Of a stretch of 64,000 nucleotides of DNA, positions 28,023 through 35,997 are shown one piece after another. Below the pieces are notes generated by a model. The model searched no databases and had not been told where the DNA came from. It saw only the letters and a list, made by a program, of their open reading frames with translations. Source of the stretch: G963662905 sp963676415 (lineage in GTDB: Bacteria > Bacteroidota > Bacteroidia > Bacteroidales > WRLA01); contig OY781097.1 of assembly GCA_963676415.1 (NCBI GenBank), forward strand, positions 1,116,001 to 1,180,000, read 5' to 3'. A program made the translations under genes and the position numbers. How positions within the stretch are numbered: position 1 is the first letter of the stretch; every line of letters begins with the position of its first letter.

Positions 28023-29498
28023 ATGCATAAAAAAAATAGTTTTTGGTTTTTCATCCCTCTCTTTTCAATGATTTTCTTTTCGTGCAACAGAACTACAGAT
28101 TCTGCCCGTTTTCAAAAAGTCTTGCCACTACCGGATTCCGTCCAATTAGCTTACCAAAAAATGGAAACCATTGGCTTTATCCATTTTACGGTCAACACCT
28201 TCACGGATAAGGAATGGGGCTACGGGGATGAGAAACCGGAACTTTTTAACCCAAAAAAGCTAGATGCAGATCAATGGGTTCAGATAGCAAAAGCGGGAGG
28301 GCTGAAAGAGTTAATACTTACAGCAAAACATCACGACGGATTTTGCCTTTGGCCAAGCGCATATACCGAACACAGCATTAAAAACAGCCCATATAAAAAT
28401 GGTGAAGGCGATATTGTACAAGAATTTGTTGATGCCTGCCACAAACACGGCATAAAAGCAGGCCTGTATTTATCGCCCTGGGACCGTAACCATAAGGATT
28501 ATGGTAAGCCAGAATACATCTCCTATTACAGAAACCAACTTACTGAATTACTTACAAACTATGGCAAAATCAGCGAAATATGGTTTGATGGCGCCAATGG
28601 GGGAGATGGTTTCTATGGCGGAGCAAATGAAAACCGAACCATCAACAGGAAGACATATTACGATTGGGACAGCACCTTTGCTTTGGTAAAGAAACTCCAA
28701 CCCGGTATAATGATTTTCTCGGATGCAGGCCCTGATGTACATTGGATTGGCAATGAAAATGGACATGCAGGCGAAAGTTTCTGGTCTAGCATTAACCGAA
28801 GCGAACTTACGATTGGCGGATCAAGCCAGGACTATCTGAATACCGGTGATCCAAACGGAAAAGATTGGGTTGTCGGACAATGCGATGTATCTATAAGGCC
28901 GGGCTGGTTTTATCATAAAAAAGAAGACAGCGCAGTAAAATCCCCACAGGAACTCATTGATATTTACTATAAATCGGTGGGAAGAAATGCTGTATTGTTG
29001 ATCAATTTACCACCCAATCAAAATGGATTAGTCCATCCCAATGACTCCGCTTCCCTCATAGCATTGAAAAAAATCCTTGATGAAAGTTATTCCGTAAACC
29101 TTGCAGAAAATGCCGAAACAAATGCATCGAATTTTTTTAATCTCGATACTCTTTATAAAGCGGGAAATATTCTTGACCACGACATGGAATCATTTTGGGC
29201 AGCTACAACAGATACAGCCAGCATTATAGTAACTTTGGATTCTGCCACCGGCTTTAACAGGATAATGCTGCAGGAGCCGATCCATTTTGGGCAGCGGATC
29301 AGCAAATTTGATATAACTGCCGAGGTGGATGGTAAATGGACACCTCTGTATGAAGGAACCACCATAGGATACAAACGGCTAGTCCGAATCCCTGAATGCA
29401 AAACCGAAAAAATCCGGATTAGAATAACTGAATCCAGATACGTTCCGGCCATTTCATTTTTCGGCATTTATAAATCTTCCCGAAATGAACAATTATAA
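28023..29498 (+). CDS. GH29 alpha-L-fucosidase lipoprotein
   Basis: 491 aa with a lipoprotein signal (MIFFSC). GH29 motifs in order: GFIHFTVNTFTDKEWG, LTAKHHDGFCLWPS, KAGLYLSPWDRN and EIWFDGANG with the likely nucleophile Asp189. The C-terminal 130 residues are a discoidin-like (F5/8C) carbohydrate-binding beta-sandwich (HDMESFWAATT, ISKFDITAEVDGKW). This layout is typical of the 1,3/1,4-fucosidase subgroup. It removes terminal fucose from host, algal or plant glycans in the periplasm or at the surface. No SusC/D pair is adjacent, so it is not part of a visible PUL. Confidence 0.93.
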   Translation: MHKKNSFWFFIPLFSMIFFSCNRTTDSARFQKVLPLPDSVQLAYQKMETIGFIHFTVNTFTDKEWGYGDEKPELFNPKKLDADQWVQIAKAGGLKELILTAKHHDGFCLWPSAYTEHSIKNSPYKNGEGDIVQEFVDACHKHGIKAGLYLSPWDRNHKDYGKPEYISYYRNQLTELLTNYGKISEIWFDGANGGDGFYGGANENRTINRKTYYDWDSTFALVKKLQPGIMIFSDAGPDVHWIGNENGHAGESFWSSINRSELTIGGSSQDYLNTGDPNGKDWVVGQCDVSIRPGWFYHKKEDSAVKSPQELIDIYYKSVGRNAVLLINLPPNQNGLVHPNDSASLIALKKILDESYSVNLAENAETNASNFFNLDTLYKAGNILDHDMESFWAATTDTASIIVTLDSATGFNRIMLQEPIHFGQRISKFDITAEVDGKWTPLYEGTTIGYKRLVRIPECKTEKIRIRITESRYVPAISFFGIYKSSRNEQL

Positions 29499-29632
29499 AT
29501 GAAAACCAATTTTCCTATCATTATTTTAAGCTTTCTTAAAAAATCATTTCGCTATTTTGCGAACAATAGAACAAAACAGTTGTTCCTCTATAAATATATT
29601 GGTTATTAGTATAAATCATTAATACAAAAAGG

Positions 29633-30055
29633 ATGAAAGTTTTGGTTCTTTGCACCGGAAACTCATGCCGGAGCCAAATGGCACACGGTTTTCTGCAATC
29701 ATTCGATACAAATCTTATTGTCCGTTCTGCAGGCACAAAACCCGGGGCAAGGGTCAACCCAACAGCCGTTCAGGTAATGCAGGAAATTGGCATCGACATA
29801 AGCCAACATACACCAACACTTATTGATAAATATCTTAATGAAGAATGGGATTATGTGATCACTGTTTGTGGCGGCGCAAACGAAAGCTGCCCGGCATTTA
29901 TCGGGAAAGTAAAAACCCGCTTGCATATAGGTTTTGATGACCCTTCGGAAGCCGCTGGCAGTGATGAATTTATCATGAACGAATTTTATCGTGTCCGTGA
30001 TGGAATTAAGGAAGCATTTTATAAATTTTATCAGAAAGAGATAAAAACAGCGTAG
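29633..30055 (+). CDS. arsC: Arsenate reductase, thioredoxin-coupled LMW-PTP type
   Basis: 140 aa. The P-loop CTGNSCR starts at Cys7; Cys79 and Cys86 lie in VCGGANESCP. The spacing 7/79/86 reproduces the 10/82/89 redox triad of the Gram-positive-type ArsC, so a disulfide cascade with thioredoxin is expected. HIGFDDPSEAAG is also family-typical. No other ars genes adjoin; homologues of this form may act as phosphotyrosine phosphatases. Terminator follows. Confidence 0.93.
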   Translation: MKVLVLCTGNSCRSQMAHGFLQSFDTNLIVRSAGTKPGARVNPTAVQVMQEIGIDISQHTPTLIDKYLNEEWDYVITVCGGANESCPAFIGKVKTRLHIGFDDPSEAAGSDEFIMNEFYRVRDGIKEAFYKFYQKEIKTA

Positions 30056-30076
30056 CTAAAACAAGAATCAAATTTA

Positions 30077-30109
30077 AAACGCTCCGCTCAAGAAGCAGGG
30101 CGTTTTTTT
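30077..30109 (+). terminator. Terminator after arsC
   Basis: AAACGC (30077-30082) pairs with GCGTTT (30100-30105), followed by T residues; loop of 17 bases. Confidence 0.7.
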
Positions 30110-30129
30110 ATAACTTGCGTTCAAAAGAA

Positions 30130-30906
30130 ATGGAAAAACTCATCACCCTAAATGCCCAAAACATCTCCATTGAACATATCTGCTGCGCTATTTCCGATAA
30201 AAAATGCCGGGAAGGATATGAACTGAAAAAAAACTGGCTCCGCTCGGAATTTGAAAATGGATATATTTTCCGCCGCATTAATGCCCGTGCCAAGGTTTTT
30301 ATGGAATACGGCCCGGCTGAAACGGCCTGGCTCCCTATTGATGCACCGGAATATCTTAATCTCAACTGCTTCTGGGTTTCCGGAAAATACAAAAGAAACG
30401 GCTATGCGAAAGAACTTTTAAATGACGCTTTAAACGATTGCAGGCAACAAGATAAAAACGGACTTGTTACCGTTGTCGGAAAAAAGAAATTCCATTTTAT
30501 GAGTGATGGCAAATGGCTCGTGCGTCAGGGCTTTAAACTTGTTGATGAACTGGAAAACGGATTCACTTTATTGGCGCTTAAGACCAAAACCGGAGCTCCC
30601 GATCCAAAATTCCGTGATTCCGCAGTCAATCCGGCCCTTCCTAAAACAACAGGATTGCTTGCTTATTATTCCAACCGTTGCCCTTTTACCGAATTCCATG
30701 TGAATCAAAGCCTGAAAGAAACAGCCGATAAACGTGGTTTATCACTGAAAGTCATCAAACTAAGCAATATGGAAGCGGCACAAAAAGCGCCCAGCCCGGC
30801 AACTATTTTCAGTCTTTTCTTTAATGGGAAATTTGTAACTACCGACATCAGCGTATGCATGGACAGCCGCTTCGATAAAATTATGGGAAAAAGTGGGTTA
30901 TTATAA
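30130..30906 (+). CDS. GNAT-family N-acetyltransferase with YoaP-like C-terminal domain
   Basis: ATG at 30130 gives 258 aa (a TTG five codons upstream is weaker). Residues about 5-150 form a GNAT acetyltransferase (CFWVSGKYKRNGYAKELL is the acetyl-CoA pyrophosphate loop, motif A). From about 180 on is the YoaP-like domain (LLAYYSNRCPFTEFHVN, PATIFSLFFNGKFVTTDI). Substrate unknown for the family. Single gene behind the arsC terminator. Confidence 0.85.
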   Translation: MEKLITLNAQNISIEHICCAISDKKCREGYELKKNWLRSEFENGYIFRRINARAKVFMEYGPAETAWLPIDAPEYLNLNCFWVSGKYKRNGYAKELLNDALNDCRQQDKNGLVTVVGKKKFHFMSDGKWLVRQGFKLVDELENGFTLLALKTKTGAPDPKFRDSAVNPALPKTTGLLAYYSNRCPFTEFHVNQSLKETADKRGLSLKVIKLSNMEAAQKAPSPATIFSLFFNGKFVTTDISVCMDSRFDKIMGKSGLL

Positions 30907-31270
30907 AATTCGGTTCTACTAGGAATTTCGTGGGTAATGATAATGTTTGCAATTAAATACTAAGCAGATATTTGGAAATAAGATGCTTAATAAAATAGAA
31001 TGAACTTCAACAGATTCCTCCCTTCACAAAGCCTTGATCACTTCGTTTGGCTTTGTTCCGGTCGGAATGACGCTGTTTATTAGGTGTTTAAGGCAAATGC
31101 GGCGAGGACGTCTTTAAAATATACTATTGTGTCCTCGCCGCATTTGCCTCCTGACTTCATAAAACCCGTCATTCCGACAAAGTTTTCCGAAGTATGAGGA
31201 AACTTTGGAGGAATCTGTTCGAAATAGCATTCAAATTTCTTTCCACGAAATTTCGTGTAGAACCTAAAAT
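30905..31270. repeat. Large fold-back (palindromic) repeat
   Basis: Ends AAAATTCGGTTCTA and TAGAACCTAAAAT are inverted copies, as are GGAATTTCGTGG/CCACGAAATTTC, AACAGATTCCTCC/GGAGGAATCTGTT and GTCGGAATGACG/CGTCATTCCGAC. The centre is a perfect 19-bp inverted repeat (31091-31109 with 31131-31149) around a 21-base loop. The left arm carries about 60 extra bases. No coding capacity; looks like a non-autonomous element or foldback insertion. Confidence 0.8.
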
Positions 31271-31374
31271 TCATTTAATTTATCCCTGTGTATAAGGACA
31301 CTAAAATCGTTTTTATCCCTATTGATAAGGACATTTATTAATATTTGTTTCCTTATAATAAGGAAATTATGTAA

Positions 31375-31728
31375 AAGAAACAATTTAAAGCACTTATAAT
31401 AAGCAACATAGAACCGGATTACGGGCATCGATTCGAGAATATTGTCTTTCTCCACCTGCGCCGCTCTTATCCCGAAATCTTCTATTGGAAGGGGAAGCAG
31501 GAAATTGATTTTGCTTTCTACAAAAATGGCGCATTAAAGCTTGTTAATGTGGCTTATGCCCTTTCGGATTCCAAAACAATGAGTCATGAAATAAACGGCC
31601 TGAGCGAAGGCATGAAGGAGCACGGCCTGAAAGAATCGGTTTTGATCAATTCAGAAATGGAACGTCTTGTAGAAGTAAATGGGAATAAAATATATATTGT
31701 TCCTCTTTGGAAATGGCTGCTGCAATAA
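31375..31728 (+). pseudogene. C-terminal remnant of a DUF4143-type AAA ATPase
   Basis: Frame open from 31375 to the stop at 31726-31728 with no start or ATPase domain. It reads GHRFENIVFLHLRRSYPEIF, YWKGKQEIDFAFYKNG and KIYIVPLWKWLLQ, the C-terminal nuclease-like part of the DUF4143 ATP-binding family (normally about 400 aa). The missing part was probably lost to rearrangement beside the fold-back repeat. It ends one base before the mreC stop on the other strand. Confidence 0.82.
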
Positions 31729-31729
31729 A

Positions 31730-32566
31730 CTACTCATATTCAATCAACTCCTGATTTTCCATCAGCAAACTGTCTTGCTCTACCTTGAACAGGTTCCGAA
31801 TGACAAACACATGATCCAGGGCATTAAAATCGGTGGAGAGTTTCACCTTGAGCTCAAAATAATTTTGTCCGGGCAGTGTAGCAATACTATCGACCGTGCC
31901 AAGCAATAAGCCTTCAGGGAAAATCAGGCTAAAGCCACTGCTCAAAACCGTATCACCCTGTCGGATATCCACATGGCCGGGTATATCGCTCAATGTAGCA
32001 AAACGCGGATCTTCGCCATCCCAGGTAAGGCTGCCCACCTGCTTATTCCTGTCAATACGGGCACTCAGCAGAAAAGCCTTGTGCAGCACAGGCATCACCA
32101 AGGCATAATTATCGGATGAACCAACTACAATCCCGACAATTCCTTCGGGACCCAAAACGCCCATTTCTTTTTCCACCCCATCTTCCTGCCCTTTATTGAG
32201 CATCATGAGGTTGTTGCGCTTTTGCACGCTGTTGCTGATCACGCGTGCATCAAGATATTCGAACAAACGAACCGTATCGCTCAGGAAGTTTTGTGCCGTA
32301 TCGTTCAGCACATAGCTTGATGGCTGAAGCGAAAGCAAATAATTATTCTGTAAAGTCAGCTTGTCGTTTTCTTCTACTAAGCCCACATACTGACCAATAT
32401 TTCCCAGGGCAGCAAAAACACCGCCCCGGAATTGGTTCATCGAATTGGAAAAAACGCTTCCCTGATAGGGGTTAAAACTTACAAGCAGCACAAAAGATAT
32501 GGCCTCCAGTATCAAAAACAGGAAAACAAAATAGTACCTAAATATAAACCGGATGAGCCTGTACAT
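31730..32566 (-). CDS. mreC: Rod shape-determining protein MreC
   Basis: 278 aa: N-terminal membrane helix (about 12-32), a coiled coil (about 60-90, GLVEENDKLTLQNNYLLSL), then the MreC beta-domain (GVLGPEGIVGIVVG, DTVLSSGFSLIFPEGLLLGTV). MreC links MreB/MreD to cell-wall synthases. Here it lies 18 bases behind metG on the same strand, and mreD is about 30 kb away; mreB is not in the window. Confidence 0.92.
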   Translation of the reverse strand: MYRLIRFIFRYYFVFLFLILEAISFVLLVSFNPYQGSVFSNSMNQFRGGVFAALGNIGQYVGLVEENDKLTLQNNYLLSLQPSSYVLNDTAQNFLSDTVRLFEYLDARVISNSVQKRNNLMMLNKGQEDGVEKEMGVLGPEGIVGIVVGSSDNYALVMPVLHKAFLLSARIDRNKQVGSLTWDGEDPRFATLSDIPGHVDIRQGDTVLSSGFSLIFPEGLLLGTVDSIATLPGQNYFELKVKLSTDFNALDHVFVIRNLFKVEQDSLLMENQELIEYE

Positions 32567-32584
32567 ATATGCGCTGCTTTCCTT

Positions 32585-34645
32585 TTAGCGGATTTCTGAT
32601 CCGTTTTTAATTTCATCTTTCAATGGGGACACAAAGCTTAGGCTGCCATCGGCATTTTCTGCCATCAGCACCATGCCCTGTGATTCAATCCCCCTTAGTT
32701 TTTTTGGCGCCAGGTTTACCAAAACGCTTACTTTCTTCCCGATGATTTCTTCGGGTTTAAAATATTCTGCAATACCCGAAACAATGGTGCGCTGATCAAT
32801 ACCAGTATCAACTTTCAGCTTGAGGAGCTTTTTGGTTTTGGCCACTTTTTCTGCTTCCAAAATGGTAGCTGTGCGGATATCCATTTTTGCAAAATCATCG
32901 AATTCGATATTGGCTTTGGCCGGACCGGCAGTCCATTCGCTCAGTTCGTTCTGTTTCTTGGTATCGAGCAGACGCTGCACCTGAGCTTCAATATCTTTAT
33001 CTTCAATCTTTTCGAAAAGGAATTCTGCTTTATTCAGTTGATGTCCGGCTTTCAGGATATCTCCGCGTCCAGCGCCATCCCATTGCAGGATGTCCATATT
33101 AAGTATGGAACATAATTTTTTCGCTGTGAACGGCAGGAATGGCTCGCACACAATGCTCATGTTGGCGCAGATCTGAAGCGAAATATTCAGAATAGTCTTC
33201 ACGCGCTCCGGATCCTGCTTAAACTTTTTCCAGGGTTCCTGATCGGTCAGGTATTTGTTGCCGAGGCGGGCGAGGTTCATCATTTCCGACAGGGCTTCAC
33301 GGAATTTATAATGCTCAATGGCTTTCCCGATGCGCTCGGGGAACAGCTCCATTGCGGCCAGGGCTTCCCTGTCTTGGTCTGTCAGGCCGGTAATTTCTGG
33401 CACTTTCCCTTCAAAATATTTGTGTGTCAATACCACTGTGCGGTTCACGAAATTACCGAAAATGGCCAGCAATTCGCTGTTGTTGCGGGCTTGGAAATCC
33501 TTCCAGGTAAAGTCGTTGTCTTTAGCTTCAGGAGCATTGGCGCAAAGCATATAACGCAATACGTCTTGTTTTCCGGGGAAATCTTCCAGGTATTCATGCA
33601 GCCAAACCGCCCAATTGCGCGATGTGGAAATTTTATCGCCTTCGAGGTTCAAAAACTCATTGGCCGGCACATTATCGGGCATGATATAACTGCCCTCGGC
33701 TTTGAGCATGGATGGGAAAATAATGCAATGGAATACGATATTGTCTTTTCCGATAAAATGAACAAGTTTGGAGCTTTCGTCTTTCCACCAGCTTTCCCAT
33801 TCGGTATCGTTTTGCGCCGCCCATTCGCGAGTCGCTGAAATATAGCCGATGGGCGCATCAAACCATACATAAAGCACTTTTCCTTCGGCACCTTCCACAG
33901 GCACTTTCACGCCCCAGTTGAGGTCGCGGGTTACGGCACGCGGATGCAGCCCCTGATCAATCCAGGATTTGCACTGACCGTAAACATTGGGTTTCCAGTC
34001 TTCTTTATGTCCTTGCAGAATCCATTCACTGAGCCAGCCTTCATACTGATCCAAAGGCAGGTACCAGTGTTTGGTTTCTTTCAGTTGGGGCACATTTCCC
34101 GTGAGTGCCGAAACCGGATTGATCAGATCTGTGGCATTGAGGGAAGTGCCGCAGCTTTCGCATTGGTCGCCATAAGCTTTATCGTAATTACAATGGGGAC
34201 ACGTTCCGGTGATATAGCGGTCTGCAAGAAACTGTTTTGCTTCTGCATCATAATATTGTTCGGAGCTTTTTTCAATAAATTTTCCCTCATCATAAAGCTT
34301 CTTGAAAAATTTGGAAGCCGTATCGTGATGGATTTCATTGGATGTACGCGAATACACATCAAAGGAAATGCCGAGATCTTCAAAACTTTTGGCAATGATG
34401 CCGTGGTATTTGTCCACGATATCCTGAGGCGACACGCCTTCTTTGCGCGCTTTGATGGTAATGGGCACGCCATGTTCATCGCTGCCACCGATAAAAAGCA
34501 CCTCTTTATTGTTGGAGCGCAGGTAGCGCGCATAAATATCGGCAGGAATATAAACCCCGGCCAGGTGGCCAATATGAATCGGGCCGTTTGCATAAGGCAG
34601 GGCCGATGTAATCGTGTATCTTTTAACGTCTTTCTTTTCGTTCAT
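32585..34645 (-). CDS. metG: Methionyl-tRNA synthetase
   Basis: The ATG at 34645 gives 686 aa, the usual size with appended domain; an in-frame start 20 codons upstream would add an unlikely basic leader over the -7 region. SALPYANGPIHIGH is the HIGH motif, CPHCNYDKAYGDQCESCG the zinc knuckle and KISTSRNWAVW the KMSKS equivalent. The C-terminal 110 residues are a Trbp111/EMAP tRNA-binding OB fold (KMDIRTATILEAEKV, LAPKKLRGIESQGM). Charges tRNA with Met. Co-transcribed with mreC. Confidence 0.97.
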   Translation of the reverse strand: MNEKKDVKRYTITSALPYANGPIHIGHLAGVYIPADIYARYLRSNNKEVLFIGGSDEHGVPITIKARKEGVSPQDIVDKYHGIIAKSFEDLGISFDVYSRTSNEIHHDTASKFFKKLYDEGKFIEKSSEQYYDAEAKQFLADRYITGTCPHCNYDKAYGDQCESCGTSLNATDLINPVSALTGNVPQLKETKHWYLPLDQYEGWLSEWILQGHKEDWKPNVYGQCKSWIDQGLHPRAVTRDLNWGVKVPVEGAEGKVLYVWFDAPIGYISATREWAAQNDTEWESWWKDESSKLVHFIGKDNIVFHCIIFPSMLKAEGSYIMPDNVPANEFLNLEGDKISTSRNWAVWLHEYLEDFPGKQDVLRYMLCANAPEAKDNDFTWKDFQARNNSELLAIFGNFVNRTVVLTHKYFEGKVPEITGLTDQDREALAAMELFPERIGKAIEHYKFREALSEMMNLARLGNKYLTDQEPWKKFKQDPERVKTILNISLQICANMSIVCEPFLPFTAKKLCSILNMDILQWDGAGRGDILKAGHQLNKAEFLFEKIEDKDIEAQVQRLLDTKKQNELSEWTAGPAKANIEFDDFAKMDIRTATILEAEKVAKTKKLLKLKVDTGIDQRTIVSGIAEYFKPEEIIGKKVSVLVNLAPKKLRGIESQGMVLMAENADGSLSFVSPLKDEIKNGSEIR

Positions 34646-34702
34646 TTTATCGGATATTTGGCAGGATAATTTTTTTCTTCTCTTGCAAATTACTAATTTC
34701 GG

Positions 34703-34710
34703 CAAAGATA
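34703..34710 (-). promoter_or_regulatory. -7 promoter element for metG-mreC
   Basis: Minus-strand TATCTTTG, perfect TAnnTTTG match, 57 bases upstream of the metG ATG. Confidence 0.55.
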
Positions 34711-34744
34711 AAAATTTGCTAAGGAAAACTCATCGGATATTTTT

Positions 34745-35647
34745 ATGATACAGCCAACTCTGCTCCATAAAGGCGACCTGATCGGAATTACGGCTCCTGC
34801 CGGAAGGATTGATTTTAAAGAAATTGAAAAAGCATCCGAATTCATCCGTTCTGAATGGCAGATGGATGTGCTGGTAGCCAATCAATGCCGAAACAAGCAT
34901 CATCAGTTTGCGGGAACAGACCGGCAGCGCCTGGAAGGAATGCAGCAGATGATCAATAACCCAAAAGTAAAGGCAATACTTTGTGCCCGTGGCGGATATG
35001 GCAGTGCGCGCATCATCGACCAACTGGACTTCAGTCCTATGCTCGAAACACCAAAATGGCTTATTGGCTACAGCGATATTACCGTTTTTCACAGCCATCT
35101 TTCCCGCTTGGGCATTATGAGCCTGCACGCCACCATGCCCCGAAATTTCCCCGATGGCACCGAAAGCCTGCTTTCCGTTCTGACCACAGGAAAAACAGAA
35201 TATAAAATCCCATCCGATGAGCTAAACAGAAGCGGAAAAGCCCGTGGCATGCTCACCGGTGGAAATTTAACAATGCTGGGCAGTATCAGTGGTTCCGTTT
35301 CCGATATTGAAACCGATGGTAAAATTCTCTTTATCGAAGACCTGAACGAATATCTGTATGCTATGGACCGGCTGATGCTGCAATTGAAACGCGCCGGCAA
35401 ACTTGAAAATATTGTCGGTTTGGTAGCCGGAGGTTTTAGCGACATGAAAGATTACGCCACTGATTTTGGAAAAGACAGCCGTGAGATTATCCTCGATGCC
35501 CTGGGCGATAAAAACATTCCGGTCTGCTTTGATTTTCCTGCCGGGCATATCAGCGATAACCGTGCTTTGATCATGGGCTGTGCATGCGAACTTGAAGTAG
35601 GAAAAACGCACACCATTTTAAAACAGAATCCGAATGGCAGAACATAA
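34745..35647 (+). CDS. ldcA: Muramoyl-tetrapeptide (LD-) carboxypeptidase, S66 family
   Basis: 300 aa. LIGITAPAGRID, AILCARGGYGSARIIDQLD and LIGYSDITVFHSHL (nucleophile Ser) mark family S66, with the later Glu and His in FIEDLNEYLYAMDRML and FPAGHI. It removes the terminal D-Ala from murein tetrapeptides in the cytoplasm during recycling. The 3' end overlaps the yraN-like gene by 14 bp, starting a three-gene operon. Confidence 0.92.
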   Translation: MIQPTLLHKGDLIGITAPAGRIDFKEIEKASEFIRSEWQMDVLVANQCRNKHHQFAGTDRQRLEGMQQMINNPKVKAILCARGGYGSARIIDQLDFSPMLETPKWLIGYSDITVFHSHLSRLGIMSLHATMPRNFPDGTESLLSVLTTGKTEYKIPSDELNRSGKARGMLTGGNLTMLGSISGSVSDIETDGKILFIEDLNEYLYAMDRLMLQLKRAGKLENIVGLVAGGFSDMKDYATDFGKDSREIILDALGDKNIPVCFDFPAGHISDNRALIMGCACELEVGKTHTILKQNPNGRT

Positions 35648-35993
35648 CGAACTGGGCAAAAAAGGCGAGGAAATTGCCGTGGAATTCCTACGCAATAAAG
35701 GTTTAGAAATCCTGCAGCGCAACTGGACCTACGGCAAAGATGAAATTGATATCATCGCACGCGACAATGAATTTTTAGTGATGGTGGAAGTCAAAACCCG
35801 TTCATCGGTTCATTTTGGCGAACCAGAAACATTTGTCAGCCTGAAAAAACAAAAATTCATGATCCGGGCTGCCAATGAATATATTTTGAAAACGAACTTT
35901 ATGGGCGAAACGCGCTTCGATATTATCGGAATCGTTATTACGCCCGAGGGGCATGATATAAGGCATATACCGGACGCATTTTACCCCTTTTAA
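35634..35993 (+). CDS. YraN family (UPF0102) endonuclease-fold protein
   Basis: 119 aa. LGKKGEEIAVEFLRNKGLEI, RNWTYGKDEIDIIARD and MVEVKTRSS match YraN, a restriction-endonuclease-like (PD-(D/E)xK) fold: Glu/Asp in EIDII and EVKTR. Physiological role is unsettled; linked to DNA processing in some species. Start overlaps ldcA; the next gene begins 4 bases after the stop. Confidence 0.92.
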   Translation: MAEHNELGKKGEEIAVEFLRNKGLEILQRNWTYGKDEIDIIARDNEFLVMVEVKTRSSVHFGEPETFVSLKKQKFMIRAANEYILKTNFMGETRFDIIGIVITPEGHDIRHIPDAFYPF

Positions 35994-35997
35994 CATC

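Noticed and set aside
31264..31455. 63-codon minus-strand frame near the fold-back repeat
   Set aside because: No ribosome-binding or family support; overlaps the DUF4143 remnant on the other strand.
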